From: Parasedimentitalea huanghaiensis
GTDB taxonomy: Bacteria > Pseudomonadota > Alphaproteobacteria > Rhodobacterales > Rhodobacteraceae
Length of the DNA stretch: 64,000 bases
Direction of reading: 5' to 3'
NCBI RefSeq assembly: GCF_009753675.1
Contig: NZ_WQLV01000005.1
Coordinates: 124,001-188,000 of the forward strand
In this document: piece after piece, positions 25,385 through 34,929 of the stretch
Layout of the letters: every line of letters begins with the position of its first letter
How positions within the stretch are numbered: position 1 is the first letter of the stretch
The notes under the pieces: model-generated
Told to the model about the DNA's origin: nothing
Database searches by the model: none
What the model saw: the letters and a program-made list of their open reading frames with translations, nothing else
Translations under genes and position numbers: made by a program

Positions 25385-26083
25385 ATGCGGGCTGAGATCA
25401 GTATCGTGATACCGACTTTAAACGCCGAAGAAGAACTGCCGGCCTGTCTGGAGACGTTGATGGAGGGGCTGGCTGCTGGGCTTATTCGTGAACTGGTGGT
25501 CAGCGATGGCGGATCAAAAGACGCAACAGTGCAGGTTGCCGAAGCGGCAGGTGCGCGGGTGATCACCGGGGATGCCTCTCGCGGGGGGCAGTTGCAGCGG
25601 GGCTGTATCGCGGCGCGGGGAAATTGGCTGTTGGTGTTGCACGCGGATACCCAGCTTGTCGCGGGCTGGAGCTCGGTGGTGGCGCGGCATCTGGATCAGG
25701 GTCAGGGGCGGCCAGCCTATTTTGGACTGAGGTTTCGTGCGACGGGGCTGATGCCGGTACTGGTGGCAGGGTGGGCCAATCTGCGTGCAAGGGTGTTGGG
25801 GGTGCCTTTTGGCGATCAAGGGTTGTTGATCCGACGTCGCGACTATGAGGCGGCGGGTGGATACCCGGATCAGCCTTTGATGGAGGACGTGGCCCTGGTT
25901 CGGCGCATGAACGGGTTGGTGGCCCTACAGAGCGACGCGCTGACCAGTGCGAAGCGATATGAACAACAGGGATGGCTGCGGCGCGGCACCCGAAATCTAT
26001 GGCTGCAGTTGCGGTATTTGATCGGGGCGCGTCCGGACACCTTGGCGCGATCGTATGAGCAGGAACGTGGCGAAGAGATGTGA
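25385..26083 (+). CDS. TIGR04283-type glycosyltransferase (family 2)
   Basis: A GT-A fold glycosyltransferase, 232 residues, with ISIVIPTLNAEEEL (about 5-18), SDGGSKDAT (about 40) and the LHADTQL metal-binding motif (about 84). It matches the family called 'arsenosugar biosynthesis glycosyltransferase' (TIGR04283), yet no arsenosugar partner genes such as the SAM-dependent arsS or a TIGR04282 partner are adjacent, so substrate is unknown. No membrane helix is obvious apart from a short hydrophobic VLVAGWANL segment. A GTAG-headed REP element begins 8 bp after its stop. Confidence 0.85.
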   Translation: MRAEISIVIPTLNAEEELPACLETLMEGLAAGLIRELVVSDGGSKDATVQVAEAAGARVITGDASRGGQLQRGCIAARGNWLLVLHADTQLVAGWSSVVARHLDQGQGRPAYFGLRFRATGLMPVLVAGWANLRARVLGVPFGDQGLLIRRRDYEAAGGYPDQPLMEDVALVRRMNGLVALQSDALTSAKRYEQQGWLRRGTRNLWLQLRYLIGARPDTLARSYEQERGEEM

Positions 26084-26090
26084 CACAGGA

Positions 26091-26115
26091 AGGTGCGTGC
26101 AAGCACGCACCCTAC
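26091..26115 (-). repeat. GTAG-headed REP element, copy 1
   Basis: On the minus strand this reads GTAGGGTGCGTGC, TTG, CACGCACCT: a GTAG head followed by a perfect 8-bp hairpin (GGTGCGTG/CACGCACC on either strand). It lies between the convergent glycosyltransferase and ABC exporter genes. Copies are at 33080 and 37096. It may also act as a terminator. Confidence 0.85.
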
Positions 26116-26122
26116 GCTGGTT

Positions 26123-27979
26123 TCATCCAAACACCTTGCGACTGATACGGCGCCACCAACTGGGCTGGATAGTGGCGTCCTGTGTTATGGCTGGTACCTG
26201 GGCTGCAACGCCCACAGGATCCACAAGAGTTTTGCCGTCCTGAAACTGAAGTCTGTAGAGATCAGCATAGATGCCACCGCGGGCCAGCAATTCATCATGA
26301 GTGCCCTGATCAGCCACTTTACCGCGTTCCATGACAATGATCTTGTCCGCATTGCGGATTGTTGACAGCCGGTGCGCAATCACCAGCGTGGTGCGACCGC
26401 CAGTCAGCTTGTCCAACGCCTGCTGCACGACCTTTTCCGACTGGGCATCAAGTGCAGAGGTGGCCTCATCCAGCAGCAGTACTGGCGTATCACGCAGCAG
26501 TGCGCGGGCAATTACCACCCGTTGGCGCTGCCCGCCTGACAAGGCTGAACCGCGGGGGCCAACCGGTGTATCCAGCCCCTGGGTCAAATTGGGTAGGAAA
26601 TCTGCGACATGGGCGGCTTTTAGGACCTCTTGAAGACGTTCATCGCTTACATCAGTGCGGCCCAAAAGGATGTTTTCCAGGAGCGTTTCATCGAACAATA
26701 GAGCTTCCTGCGTGACCACAGAAAATAGGTCACGCAGATCCTCTAGTGCGAGGTCGCTTACGGTAACATCACCGACCTTTACCGCCCCTTGTTGTGGGTC
26801 GATCAGGCGGGTCAGGAGGTTGAAAATGGTCGATTTGCCTGCCCCAGAGGCACCAACCAGTGCAGTGGTTTTGCCAGCTTCGGCCACCAGGGACAAATCT
26901 CGCAGGACCGCAGCATCGCCATAGTGCAGCGTTACGTTATCAAGCTGCACTTGAGGCAACCCTTCGGGTTTGGCAACTGGATTGTCCGGTGATGTCAGGA
27001 GAATTGGTGTATCCATCAATTCTTTGATCCGTTCCAGAGCTGCCGCTGCCGCCTGCCAGACGCCACTGATCGCGGCTAGTCGCCGCATTGGATCAAAGGA
27101 CAGGCCAATTGCGGTAAAGAAAGTCATGAACTGCCCTACCGTTTTTTCGCCACCTATGATTTCGCTGCCGCCATATAGAACCACCCCCATCACCCCAAGC
27201 CCTGCCATGAGGTCGATCATGCCGGTGATTGAGGCGGTGCCAAACGACGCCCGTATTTCAGCGCGCACAAACACGTTGGTCTGGTCAGCAAAGCGCTCGG
27301 TTTGATAGGATTCGAGGCTGTTCAGCTTAATGGGCACCATGCCATGAAAAATTTCATCCAAACGGGTTGATAGAGATGCACCCATATCACGGGCAATAGA
27401 AGCTTTTTTACGGACGTAGCGCTGGATCGCTGCAATCGGTATCAGCAGCATTGGCAAGCCAATCAGCATGATTAGTGTCCAGCGCCAGTCAACGCTGACT
27501 GCCACGCCGAGCACGGCCACCAGTTGCGTTAAGTCGCGTCCAGCCCCGGTGATTACTGCTTGCCAAATTGAGTTAAGAGCTGAGACGTCACCTTGTATAC
27601 GCTGAATTAGAAAGCCAGGTGGGTTAACCTGGTGAAAGGCCGGGTCCTGGCGGATCATGCGTGCCAGCATGTCTTTGCGCAGGTGCGCTGCGGAGGTTTG
27701 TGAAATCTTGCTGAGGATAACCTTTTGACCAACGCTGGCCATACCGCGAAAAGTGAAAATGATCAGAAATGCAAAGGCAACCCAGAACAACGCGTCGGAA
27801 TTGCCTGCCACAAACACCTCGTCAAACATTGGCTGCATCATGTAACTGAGGGCACCAACTGTGCCACCCTCGATTAACATCAGAGCCACTGCGACACCCA
27901 AAAGGGGGATATAGTGGCGCAGGTAGCCGCGCCAGAGCCAGATCATCAACTCGCGGGAAGACATTGGTTTGCGGGTCAT
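26123..27979 (-). CDS. MsbA-like ABC exporter
   Basis: A type IV ABC exporter half-transporter of 618 residues: six transmembrane helices (about 20-320) fused to an ATPase. The ATPase has Walker A GASGAGKST (about 390), signature LSGGQRQR (about 494) and Walker B VLLLDEATSALD. Members of this architecture export lipids such as lipid A-core (MsbA), peptides or drugs; the substrate here cannot be told. ATG at 27979 (MTRKPMSSREL) is favoured over the upstream ATG at 28021 because the extra residues have no conserved character. It follows a 59-residue membrane gene in the same direction. Confidence 0.93.
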   Translation of the reverse strand: MTRKPMSSRELMIWLWRGYLRHYIPLLGVAVALMLIEGGTVGALSYMMQPMFDEVFVAGNSDALFWVAFAFLIIFTFRGMASVGQKVILSKISQTSAAHLRKDMLARMIRQDPAFHQVNPPGFLIQRIQGDVSALNSIWQAVITGAGRDLTQLVAVLGVAVSVDWRWTLIMLIGLPMLLIPIAAIQRYVRKKASIARDMGASLSTRLDEIFHGMVPIKLNSLESYQTERFADQTNVFVRAEIRASFGTASITGMIDLMAGLGVMGVVLYGGSEIIGGEKTVGQFMTFFTAIGLSFDPMRRLAAISGVWQAAAAALERIKELMDTPILLTSPDNPVAKPEGLPQVQLDNVTLHYGDAAVLRDLSLVAEAGKTTALVGASGAGKSTIFNLLTRLIDPQQGAVKVGDVTVSDLALEDLRDLFSVVTQEALLFDETLLENILLGRTDVSDERLQEVLKAAHVADFLPNLTQGLDTPVGPRGSALSGGQRQRVVIARALLRDTPVLLLDEATSALDAQSEKVVQQALDKLTGGRTTLVIAHRLSTIRNADKIIVMERGKVADQGTHDELLARGGIYADLYRLQFQDGKTLVDPVGVAAQVPAITQDATIQPSWWRRISRKVFG

Positions 27980-28207
27980 GCTGGGATCTTTCGCCAAGAG
28001 TGTTAAGGCATTTACGGCCAATTGGTTGAACTGGCGCTATTTAAGCATCTCGCGCCGACGGTGCAAGCGCGCAGGCTCATCGGAACTTGGCGTGAGAAGA
28101 CTTGGCATGGAAAGGACGCAGGCCCTTGGGCTGTGTAAACGAAGCTACACATCGGGTTCGAAATGCGAATAGAGCGGGGAATTGCCGGGAGCGTTTTGGT
28201 GCTCTTA

Positions 28208-28387
28208 TCAGTTTTGGTGGTATTCAAACCGGCTAATGGCGTGGTTGACTAGGACTGCAAGCACCAGCACCGGAACCATGCCATACAGCATCCAGATTAC
28301 AAGAAAGATCCACACCAAGTTCAGTCCCAGAAAAGTGACAACCCCATTCACGAGGTCTGCTGATTGGGACAATTTTTGATCGCGCAT
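28208..28387 (-). CDS. Small membrane protein, 59 residues
   Basis: An open frame with ribosome binding site GGAGGCTCTT just before ATG at 28387. It encodes a 59-residue protein with two hydrophobic segments (VVTFLGLNLVWIFLVIWMLYG and VPVLVLAVLVNHAI, each quoted here in part: LNLVWIFLVIW and VPVLVLAVLV) and a short polar tail. Similar proteins occur beside histidinol-phosphate-type aminotransferase genes in the group, as here. Function is unknown. It lies between hisC (upstream on this strand) and the ABC exporter. Confidence 0.72.
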   Translation of the reverse strand: MRDQKLSQSADLVNGVVTFLGLNLVWIFLVIWMLYGMVPVLVLAVLVNHAISRFEYHQN

Positions 28388-28482
28388 AAGAGCCTCCGGC
28401 TTTTGAGGGGGACCCTTAACAAGCTAGGACAATGGGCAACAATGTCCGGTAAAAGAACCGCGAAGTTGGCGTGAAACCTGCA

Positions 28483-29595
28483 TCATTGTGTTTTTCGAGC
28501 AGAAATCAGCGCTTGTGGCAACGCGGATGCAAAGGCTTCGAGGTCTTTGCTTGGGCCACAGCTGATACGGATGCAGCGATTTTGCGGTGCTGCGAAAGGC
28601 ATACGGACAAAAATCCCCAGATCAATCAGCGCGTCCAGTACCCGTTTGGCAAAGATGCTGTCCTGTCCGCAGTCAATTGCGACAAAGTTGGTGGCGGAGG
28701 GTTGGGCCTTTAGTCCGTTTTGATCGGCGATTTCACCAATCCGGCGACGTGCTGTCGTGATCTCAGCCAGCACATGAGCCAGCCAGTCTTGATCCTGCAA
28801 CGCCGCAAGGGCCCCGGCTTGTGCGGCGCGGTTCATGCCAAAGTGGTTGCGCACCTTATTGAAGGCCGCGATCAAATCTGGGGCAGCAAGGGCATAGCCG
28901 ACCCGGGCTCCGGCCATACCATAGGCCTTGGAAAAGGTGCGCATGCGGATCAGGCGGGTATCGTTGGCATCAACGGGTGCAGCGGTGCCCTTGGGGGCAC
29001 ATTCGACATAGGCCTCATCCAGCAGCAACAAGCAGTCGCTGGGCAGATGGTCCAGTGCGGCGACGATGTCTGCACCACGATGCCAGCTACCCATCGGGTT
29101 GTCCGGATTGGCTAGGTAGACAAGTTTGGCACCGACCTCACCTGCCTTGGCAAACAACGACGTCAGGTCTTCGTGGTCGTCTTTGTAGGGAACGGTGTGC
29201 AGCACGCCGCCATATCCGCTGACGTGATAGTTGAAGGTTGGGTAGGCCCCAAGGGAAGTCACCACTGTATCTCCGGGTGAAATCAGCAGGCGAACCAAAT
29301 AGCCAAGCAGGCCATCGATACCTTCTCCGACCATGATGTTGTCTGGACTTAGGTCGTGGTGTGCCGCCAGTGCTTGCCGCAACTCGTGGTTTTCGGGGTC
29401 GCCGTACATCCAGATATCAGCAGATGCGGTCTGCATGGCTTCAATAGCTCTGGGTGAGGGGCCAAAGATGTTTTCGTTGGCGCCCAACCGCGCAGTGAAG
29501 GCGGTGCCTCGGGCGCGCTCCTGCGTTTCGGGGCCAACAAAAGGCACGGTTGCAGGCAGCGAGAGGGCAAGCGGGGTGTAGCGCGGATCTGTCAT
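28483..29595 (-). CDS. hisC: Histidinol-phosphate aminotransferase-like protein
   Basis: A fold-type I PLP-dependent aminotransferase of 370 residues. The PLP-lysine motif is TFSKAYGMAGARVGYA (SKAYG, about 220), with the LANPDNPMG cofactor-binding segment and the HELR-like NHELRQAL region near the N terminus. The best match is HisC/Hph-type, transaminating histidinol phosphate or aromatic amino acids; no other his genes are nearby, so an aromatic role is possible. ATG at 29595 (MTDPRYTP) is preferred; an upstream start at 29646 lacks a ribosome binding site. It is divergent from the crotonase gene across 117 bp. Confidence 0.85.
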   Translation of the reverse strand: MTDPRYTPLALSLPATVPFVGPETQERARGTAFTARLGANENIFGPSPRAIEAMQTASADIWMYGDPENHELRQALAAHHDLSPDNIMVGEGIDGLLGYLVRLLISPGDTVVTSLGAYPTFNYHVSGYGGVLHTVPYKDDHEDLTSLFAKAGEVGAKLVYLANPDNPMGSWHRGADIVAALDHLPSDCLLLLDEAYVECAPKGTAAPVDANDTRLIRMRTFSKAYGMAGARVGYALAAPDLIAAFNKVRNHFGMNRAAQAGALAALQDQDWLAHVLAEITTARRRIGEIADQNGLKAQPSATNFVAIDCGQDSIFAKRVLDALIDLGIFVRMPFAAPQNRCIRISCGPSKDLEAFASALPQALISARKTQ

Positions 29596-29712
29596 GGGGG
29601 CAGATAACCGTATCAGGCCCGTGGCGGCAAGACTTGGCTGCCCCAACGTTGTGCTGGCCTGTACTCATTTTGTGCGCCACCTTGGGATCTGTGACCAGAA
29701 AGGGAGACTAAT

Positions 29713-30495
29713 ATGGCGCGGGTATCCGTCGAGTACGAAGATCACATTGCCCATGTGACCCTGACCAGAGGTGACAAGATGAACGCGCTGGATCGTGATA
29801 TGGTTCAGGCCATAATTGCCGCAGGGCAAGAGGTTGCAGGCTCCGATGCCCGTGCAGTGGTCTTGTCTGGTGAAGGCAAAAGCTTTTGTGCCGGGCTGGA
29901 CCTGATGAGTTTTGCGCAGATGGGACAGATTGATCCGCACGAATGGCTGATGGAACGCAGCCACGAAGATGCCAATGAAATGCAGGAAGTGGCCATGGTT
30001 TGGCGGCGGGTGCAAGTGCCGGTGATCGCGGCGTTGCAGGGGGCTGCCTATGGCGGCGGGCTTCAACTGGCGCTGGGGGCTGACATACGTGTGGCAGCAC
30101 CGGATGCACGGTTGTCCGTGATGGAAATGAAGTGGGGCATTGTTCCCGACATGGGGGGCATGGTCCTGTTGCCACGCCTATTGCGGTCCGATCTATTGCG
30201 GCGATTGACCTACACAGCCGAAGTGTTTGACGCGAATCAGGCGTTGGACTGGGGGCTGGTGACGGAACTGGCTGAGGATCCAATGGCGCGTGCAGATGAA
30301 TTGGCCGCGAAGATCGCCAATCAGAGCCCCTCGGCTATTCGCGCCGCCAAGCGATTGATTGAACGGGCAGAGGCAGAGGGTCGCGAGGCGGTGTTGCTGG
30401 CCGAGTCGTCTGAGCAGGTTGAGCTGATTGGAAAAGCAGAACAGATGGAAGTGGTTTCGGCCCAGATGCAAAACCGGGCGCCAGTGTTTGATTAG
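29713..30495 (+). CDS. Crotonase-family (enoyl-CoA hydratase-like) protein
   Basis: A crotonase-superfamily enzyme of 260 residues acting on acyl-CoA thioesters. The oxyanion-hole elements are VLSGEGKSFCAGLDL (about 53-67) and QGAAYGGGLQLALGADIRVA (about 109-128). The C-terminal helix has the SPSAIRAAKRLIERAEAEGRE pattern (in part AIRAAKRLIERA). Many paralogues exist; the precise reaction cannot be told. RBS GAAAGGGAG precedes the ATG. No fatty-acid operon is adjacent. Confidence 0.92.
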   Translation: MARVSVEYEDHIAHVTLTRGDKMNALDRDMVQAIIAAGQEVAGSDARAVVLSGEGKSFCAGLDLMSFAQMGQIDPHEWLMERSHEDANEMQEVAMVWRRVQVPVIAALQGAAYGGGLQLALGADIRVAAPDARLSVMEMKWGIVPDMGGMVLLPRLLRSDLLRRLTYTAEVFDANQALDWGLVTELAEDPMARADELAAKIANQSPSAIRAAKRLIERAEAEGREAVLLAESSEQVELIGKAEQMEVVSAQMQNRAPVFD

Positions 30496-30854
30496 AGAAC
30501 GCCTGCGGGCAAACGCTTGCAGACGCTGGTTCGATTAGCTGACTTCATGAAGGTTAAGCAAACCCAGACCAGCAAGATGCAAGTCAACACTTGCGTCTTT
30601 GTATCGGTGGAAGATGGTGCTGACCAAGGCGAGTGGTCTTTGGTCGTCTTAGATCGCCAAAATTAGTAATCAGTTGAGTGCGCCAGGAACAAAGTCGAGC
30701 CTGCGCCTTTTCCCCACGTTCTTAATCCGTAGGGAATGGAAACATACCAGTTTAGCGGGCTACACGCGTGGATCTGAATGCAAAGTGTAGCGAGCAGGGC
30801 AAAGGGAATTCCCGTAATTGGCCCAGCTCGGTGAAGTTCTAGCCCCGTCAGTGG
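30496..30854. other. Gene-free stretch
   Basis: No coding frame with a ribosome binding site, tRNA-like fold or strong inverted repeat is apparent between the crotonase gene and the convergent nuclease-like gene. I see nothing specific. Confidence 0.5.
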
Positions 30855-31436
30855 TCAGTGCTGTTCCTGACGCCATTCCCATGGTGGCGGGGTGTGAGCC
30901 TGCCAAATGCCAAGCCCGTCTGCCTGAGCAGTGCTGACTTCCGGCTGGTAGTAGCCCTGATTACGATCAGGCCAAGCCAGTCCTTCTGCCACCAAAAGTG
31001 CACCGACGTCTTGGCCGTCTGCATCACATGTGGCGATGTAGTGGCCGCGGCTTTCAGGTTGGCTGCTAAAACACTCAACGCGCTCTGCCAGATCCATGAT
31101 GTCCTGAACCCGGTCACTTGCCCGGCCGGCGCAATCCCAGCTATCACCGCTTTGAGAGTTGCACTGCTGGGCGGCTTCGGGAACATCAATGCCGATGAGG
31201 CGTATCTTGAGTTTACCCAACGCAAGCACTTCGCCATCAATAACGCGGAATGCTTGACCGGGGGCTGAAACCAGGGGGCGGATGTTGCCCGCAAGTTTCT
31301 GAATACTATGCAGTTCCAAAAAGATCCGTGCCGAGATGGGGTCACTTTGTTGGAGTTCTGTCGACGAAGCTCCGCTTGCAACAATCGCAAAGGCAACGCC
31401 TGTCAGGGTTTGTTTAATCATCATCGTTCTGGCCAT
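30855..31436 (-). CDS. Thermonuclease-family (SNase-like) secreted protein
   Basis: A 193-residue exported protein of the staphylococcal-nuclease-like family. The N terminus is a signal peptide (about 25 residues, ending GASS). The OB-fold core shows VIDGEVLALGKLKIRLIGIDVPEAAQQC (in parts: VIDGEVLAL and IRLIGIDVPEA), then CAGRASDRVQDI and ADGQDVGALLVAEGLAWP. Where the nuclease catalytic Arg and Asp should be, IRLIGID retains the Arg and Asp, but the second Arg and Glu of the active site are not clear, so activity is uncertain. ATG at 31436 is used; ATGs at 31424 and 31421 are alternatives. Confidence 0.82.
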   Translation of the reverse strand: MARTMMIKQTLTGVAFAIVASGASSTELQQSDPISARIFLELHSIQKLAGNIRPLVSAPGQAFRVIDGEVLALGKLKIRLIGIDVPEAAQQCNSQSGDSWDCAGRASDRVQDIMDLAERVECFSSQPESRGHYIATCDADGQDVGALLVAEGLAWPDRNQGYYQPEVSTAQADGLGIWQAHTPPPWEWRQEQH

Positions 31437-31969
31437 TCAGGTTATTGATTTGGACATAGGTCTGCCGAAAACATAATCCTGAAGACGTCAATATTCCGTT
31501 TATTCGGTATATTTTCGTGAATCTGTATCTTTGCGCGTTTGCATTAGCACACGCTACTCAATCTGATTTACCTCCGCCGTATGAGGTGGCAGCGATCAAT
31601 TTGTTCAGTATTGTATATCAGGTGGCTAATCCATTGATCCTGCAATCCAAGCCCACCAAAATGCCCTTGGAAGGCCCGCGTCCCTATATCCGAAGCCGCA
31701 GATCACCGGGTCATCAATTCGTGTTGTTGTCGCGCCGCCATGATGTGCTCATTCTGGCGTCTCAGAATGGCAAGATTTGGGGGGCACCTGCATTTAAACC
31801 TAGTTTAAGTAAGTCTACCCAGAAACATGAAGCCACAATTAATCGCACCGGCTTTTAGACTGGTGTAGGCACAGAGCAAGCCTAGGCCTTGTAGGGCGAC
31901 CGAAGTCAAAGGCTTGAAGTCAGGAACCGCGCCCAAACAGGCGCGGTTCTTTGTCAATTTAGCTATTTT
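31437..31969. other. Intergenic stretch with one doubtful open frame
   Basis: The longest open frame (31517-31858, plus strand, 113 codons, GTG start) has no ribosome binding site, no recognisable motif and codon use unlike neighbours, so it is probably not a gene. A hairpin at 31924-31949 serves the aldolase gene. Confidence 0.45.
31924..31949. terminator. Hairpin after the aldolase gene
   Basis: A perfect 10-bp stem (GAACCGCGCC at 31924-31933 with GGCGCGGTTC at 31940-31949) with a CAAACA loop. On the minus strand it is 21 bp past the aldolase stop, with no T tail; on the plus strand TCTTTG follows. Confidence 0.6.
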
Positions 31970-32872
31970 TTACAGTGAAGCCTGGCAAATTTTGCCAATG
32001 TTTGCGCTCAGCGCGGCGTTGTAGTCCTCATCGCTCATCGCCACGTTCAACCCTTCGGTCAAGGCGCGCGAGAAAGAGGCGATCATTTTGGCGTTCTGGC
32101 TCAGCAGGGCACAGGCCTGATCGGTGGAATAGCCGCCTGACAGCGCAACAACCCGAACAACATTGGCGTGATCCGCAAGGTCATCATACAGACCCGATAC
32201 ATTTGGCAGTGTCAGCTTTAGCGCAACATTGGTCCCGACAGGCAGGGCATTCAACTGCTTCAACAGTTCCGCCTTGAGCAGGATTTCAGCTTCGCCCTTG
32301 GTATCAGAGTGAATGTCGACTTCTGGCTCTACAATGGCCAGCAGGCCCGCAGCGGCTATCTGTTTGGCCACTTCGAATTGCTGGGCCACCACATCGCGAA
32401 TCCCATCTGTGTTGGCCTCTTTGATCACTGACCGCATCTTGGTTCCAAAAATACCGGCCTTGCTGGCACGGGCCAAAAGCGCATCCAGATCCGGCATTGG
32501 CTTCATCACCTGGGTGCCGTTGGCCTCGTCTGCCAGACCTTTGTCGACCTTCAAAAAGGGCACTACGCCACAGTGGTCCCAAAGATAGGCGGGGACAGGG
32601 GTGCCATCGATTTCGGCATCCATGGTTCTTTCAAACAGAATCGCACCCAGAATTTTCTGGCTGTTAAAATCCGGCGAGGTGATGATGCGGGCGCGCATCT
32701 TCTGGATTTCACCGAACATTTCTTCGTCACTGGAATAGGCGTCTTCCATCACCCCATATAGGGCCAGCGCCTTGGGTGTTGAGCCTCCGCTCTGATCCAG
32801 TGCGGCGATAAAACCGTTGCCATTTGCGATGCGGTCAAATTGCTGCTGCTGAATGGAATTCTCTTGTGTCAT
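31970..32872 (-). CDS. Class I fructose-bisphosphate aldolase
   Basis: A Schiff-base (class I) aldolase of the bacterial type that cleaves fructose-1,6-bisphosphate in glycolysis and forms it in gluconeogenesis. The 300-residue protein has IAALDQSGGSTPKAL (about 22-36), an ILFERTMD segment and VALKLTLP (about 207-214), whose Lys fits the Schiff-base position. The end is SFSRALTEGLN. It is unrelated to class II FbaA. It is transcribed alone next to pyrG, ending with a hairpin. Confidence 0.93.
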   Translation of the reverse strand: MTQENSIQQQQFDRIANGNGFIAALDQSGGSTPKALALYGVMEDAYSSDEEMFGEIQKMRARIITSPDFNSQKILGAILFERTMDAEIDGTPVPAYLWDHCGVVPFLKVDKGLADEANGTQVMKPMPDLDALLARASKAGIFGTKMRSVIKEANTDGIRDVVAQQFEVAKQIAAAGLLAIVEPEVDIHSDTKGEAEILLKAELLKQLNALPVGTNVALKLTLPNVSGLYDDLADHANVVRVVALSGGYSTDQACALLSQNAKMIASFSRALTEGLNVAMSDEDYNAALSANIGKICQASL

Positions 32873-33041
32873 ATGCCCAGGTCTCCGCGAATGTTCAAAG
32901 CTTAGCCCGTCTATAACGCGGTTTGGGGCGGAAACAACCTGCGCGGGCTGGGTGTTGCGCTAACAGTAGCCAGATTTCTGTTGGCTGCGGACCAATGGGC
33001 ACAAAAGCCCTATTCAGACTTGCCGAGTCAGGAACGAGAAA

Positions 33042-33065
33042 GGCGCACTGGAAATCCAGTGCGCC
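33042..33065 (-). terminator. Hairpin terminator of pyrG
   Basis: A perfect 10-bp stem (GGCGCACTGG at 33042-33051 with CCAGTGCGCC at 33056-33065) with a four-base loop. Read on the minus strand it is followed by TTTCTCGTT, fitting a terminator about 50 bp past the pyrG stop. Confidence 0.7.
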
Positions 33066-33079
33066 CTGAAAAATGGAGT

Positions 33080-33104
33080 GTAGGGTGTGTGCTTGCACGC
33101 ACCT
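33080..33104 (+). repeat. GTAG-headed REP element, copy 2
   Basis: GTAGGGTGTGTGC, TTG, CACGCACCT: one base different from copy 1 (C to T in the arm, still paired as G-U on RNA). It lies 10 bp past the pyrG stop. Confidence 0.8.
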
Positions 33105-33113
33105 GCCGTAGGG

Positions 33114-34757
33114 CTAGACCAACCGCGAGGAGTCGATTGCAGCGCGGACAAAATCACTAAACAACGGATGTGGCGCAAACGGTTTGGATTTCAACTCAGG
33201 GTGGAATTGGACACCGATGAACCAGGGGTGGTCTGCCCATTCGACAATCTCGGGCAGGCTGCCGTCGGGGGACATGCCTGAAAACTTAAGACCAGCTTCC
33301 TCAAGCTTTTCGCGGTATTTGATGTCCACCTCATAGCGGTGGCGGTGACGTTCCTCAATATGACTACCGCCATAGACGCGGGCCACATTCGACCCCTCCG
33401 CCAGAGTGGCGTCATAGGCGCCCAGTCGCATGGTGCCGCCTTTGTCGTCGCCCACTTTGCGCTCAACCTTGTGGTTGCCCTGCACCCACTCTTTCAGGTG
33501 ATAGACAACAGGTTCAAACCGTTTCTTGCCAGCTTCATGGTCGAACTCTTCCGAGCCAGCTTCGGAGATGCCTGCGACATTGCGGGCGGCCTCGATCACT
33601 GCCATTTGCATGCCAAGGCAGATACCCAGATAAGGCACCTTATGCTCGCGGGCAAATTGGGCCGCTTTGATCTTGCCCTCGGTGCCGCGTTCGCCAAAGC
33701 CGCCGGGCACCAGAATCGCGTGATAGCCCTGCAGATGCGGGGTGGCATCTTCGGAATCGAATGTCTCCGCATCCACCCATTCGATCTTGACCTTGACCCG
33801 GTTGGCCATGCCACCGTGGGTCAGCGCCTCTACAACCGATTTATAGGCGTCTTCCAGCTGCACGTATTTCCCAACGATAGCGATTTTGACTTCGCCTTCG
33901 GGGTTGTAGATCCGATCCGCCACGTCTTCCCAGCGGGCGAGGTTTGGCTTGGGGGCAGGGGCGATGCCAAAGGCATCCAGAACCGCCTGATCCATACCTT
34001 CGCGGTGATAGGCCAGTGGCGCCTCATAGATCGACTTCAGATCCTGCGCCGCAATCACGCTGTCAGGGCGCACGTTGCAGAACAGTGCCAGCTTCTCGCG
34101 CTCTTTCTTTGGGATCGGGCCCTCAGAACGGCAGACCAGAATATCCGGTGCCAGACCGATCGAGCGCAGTTCCTTGACCGAGTGCTGGGTCGGCTTGGTT
34201 TTCAGCTCGCCGCTTGCCTTGATATAGGGCAGCAGGGTCAGGTGCATGAAAATGCACTGGCCGCGGGGCTTGTCTTGGCCAAACTGGCGGATCGCTTCAA
34301 AAAACGGCAGGCCTTCGATGTCGCCCACGGTGCCGCCGATTTCACAGAGCATGAAATCAACTTCGTCGTCACCGATTGAGATGAAGTCTTTGATCTCGTT
34401 GGTGACATGCGGGATCACCTGGATGGTCTTGCCCAGATAGTCACCCCGGCGCTCTTTCTCGAGCACATTGGTGTAGATGCGGCCAGACGAAATCGAGTCG
34501 GTCTTACGTGCTGGCACACCGGTGAAACGTTCATAGTGGCCCAGGTCCAGATCGGTCTCGGCGCCATCATCGGTGATAAACACTTCGCCGTGCTCAAATG
34601 GGCTCATGGTGCCCGGATCGACGTTCAGATAGGGATCCAGTTTGCGCAGACGCACCGAGTAGCCACGTGCTTGCAGCAGTGCGCCCAGAGCCGCCGATGC
34701 CAGACCTTTGCCAAGGGAGGAAACCACCCCACCAGTAATGAAGATATAACGCGCCAT
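33114..34757 (-). CDS. pyrG: CTP synthase
   Basis: Forms CTP from UTP using ATP and glutamine. The 547-residue protein has the N-terminal P-loop [12 protein letters not shown] (about 7-18) with the [14 protein letters not shown] region as [13 protein letters not shown]. The C-terminal glutaminase domain carries [11 protein letters not shown] (catalytic Cys about 380) and the His-Glu pair near GVQFHPE. Length is standard. The gene lies beside secG, a conserved Rhodobacterales neighbour pair, 172 bp downstream of secG on the same strand. Confidence 0.98.
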   Translation of the reverse strand: MARYIFITGGVVSSLGKGLASAALGALLQARGYSVRLRKLDPYLNVDPGTMSPFEHGEVFITDDGAETDLDLGHYERFTGVPARKTDSISSGRIYTNVLEKERRGDYLGKTIQVIPHVTNEIKDFISIGDDEVDFMLCEIGGTVGDIEGLPFFEAIRQFGQDKPRGQCIFMHLTLLPYIKASGELKTKPTQHSVKELRSIGLAPDILVCRSEGPIPKKEREKLALFCNVRPDSVIAAQDLKSIYEAPLAYHREGMDQAVLDAFGIAPAPKPNLARWEDVADRIYNPEGEVKIAIVGKYVQLEDAYKSVVEALTHGGMANRVKVKIEWVDAETFDSEDATPHLQGYHAILVPGGFGERGTEGKIKAAQFAREHKVPYLGICLGMQMAVIEAARNVAGISEAGSEEFDHEAGKKRFEPVVYHLKEWVQGNHKVERKVGDDKGGTMRLGAYDATLAEGSNVARVYGGSHIEERHRHRYEVDIKYREKLEEAGLKFSGMSPDGSLPEIVEWADHPWFIGVQFHPELKSKPFAPHPLFSDFVRAAIDSSRLV

Positions 34758-34879
34758 GAGTGTCGGCTGCTCCCGTGAGAAGTCATGAAGAAATCAGAAT
34801 TCAGGTGCCCTGAAAGGTTCCGAAAAACCAAAGCATCACGGGACTTCACTAATAGAGGATTCGTGTCTTCAACGCAAGG

Positions 34880-34904
34880 GAGCCGCAAGATGCTGTTGCG
34901 GCTC
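34880..34904 (-). terminator. Hairpin between secG and pyrG
   Basis: A perfect 9-bp stem (GAGCCGCAA at 34880-34888 with TTGCGGCTC at 34896-34904) lies 26 bp after the secG stop on the same strand. No strong T run follows, so it may only weaken read-through into pyrG. Confidence 0.5.
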
Positions 34905-34929
34905 AAAATCCCCGTCTAGGTATGGTAGT

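Noticed and set aside
31517-31858. Plus-strand frame of 113 codons
   Set aside because: No ribosome binding site, poor composition, no motif, and the region downstream of the frame holds only the aldolase hairpin.
33339-34379. Long plus-strand open frame (346 codons) opposite pyrG
   Set aside because: Entirely antisense to a well-supported pyrG, and its translation has low-complexity character with no recognisable domain; GC-rich coding DNA commonly creates such frames.
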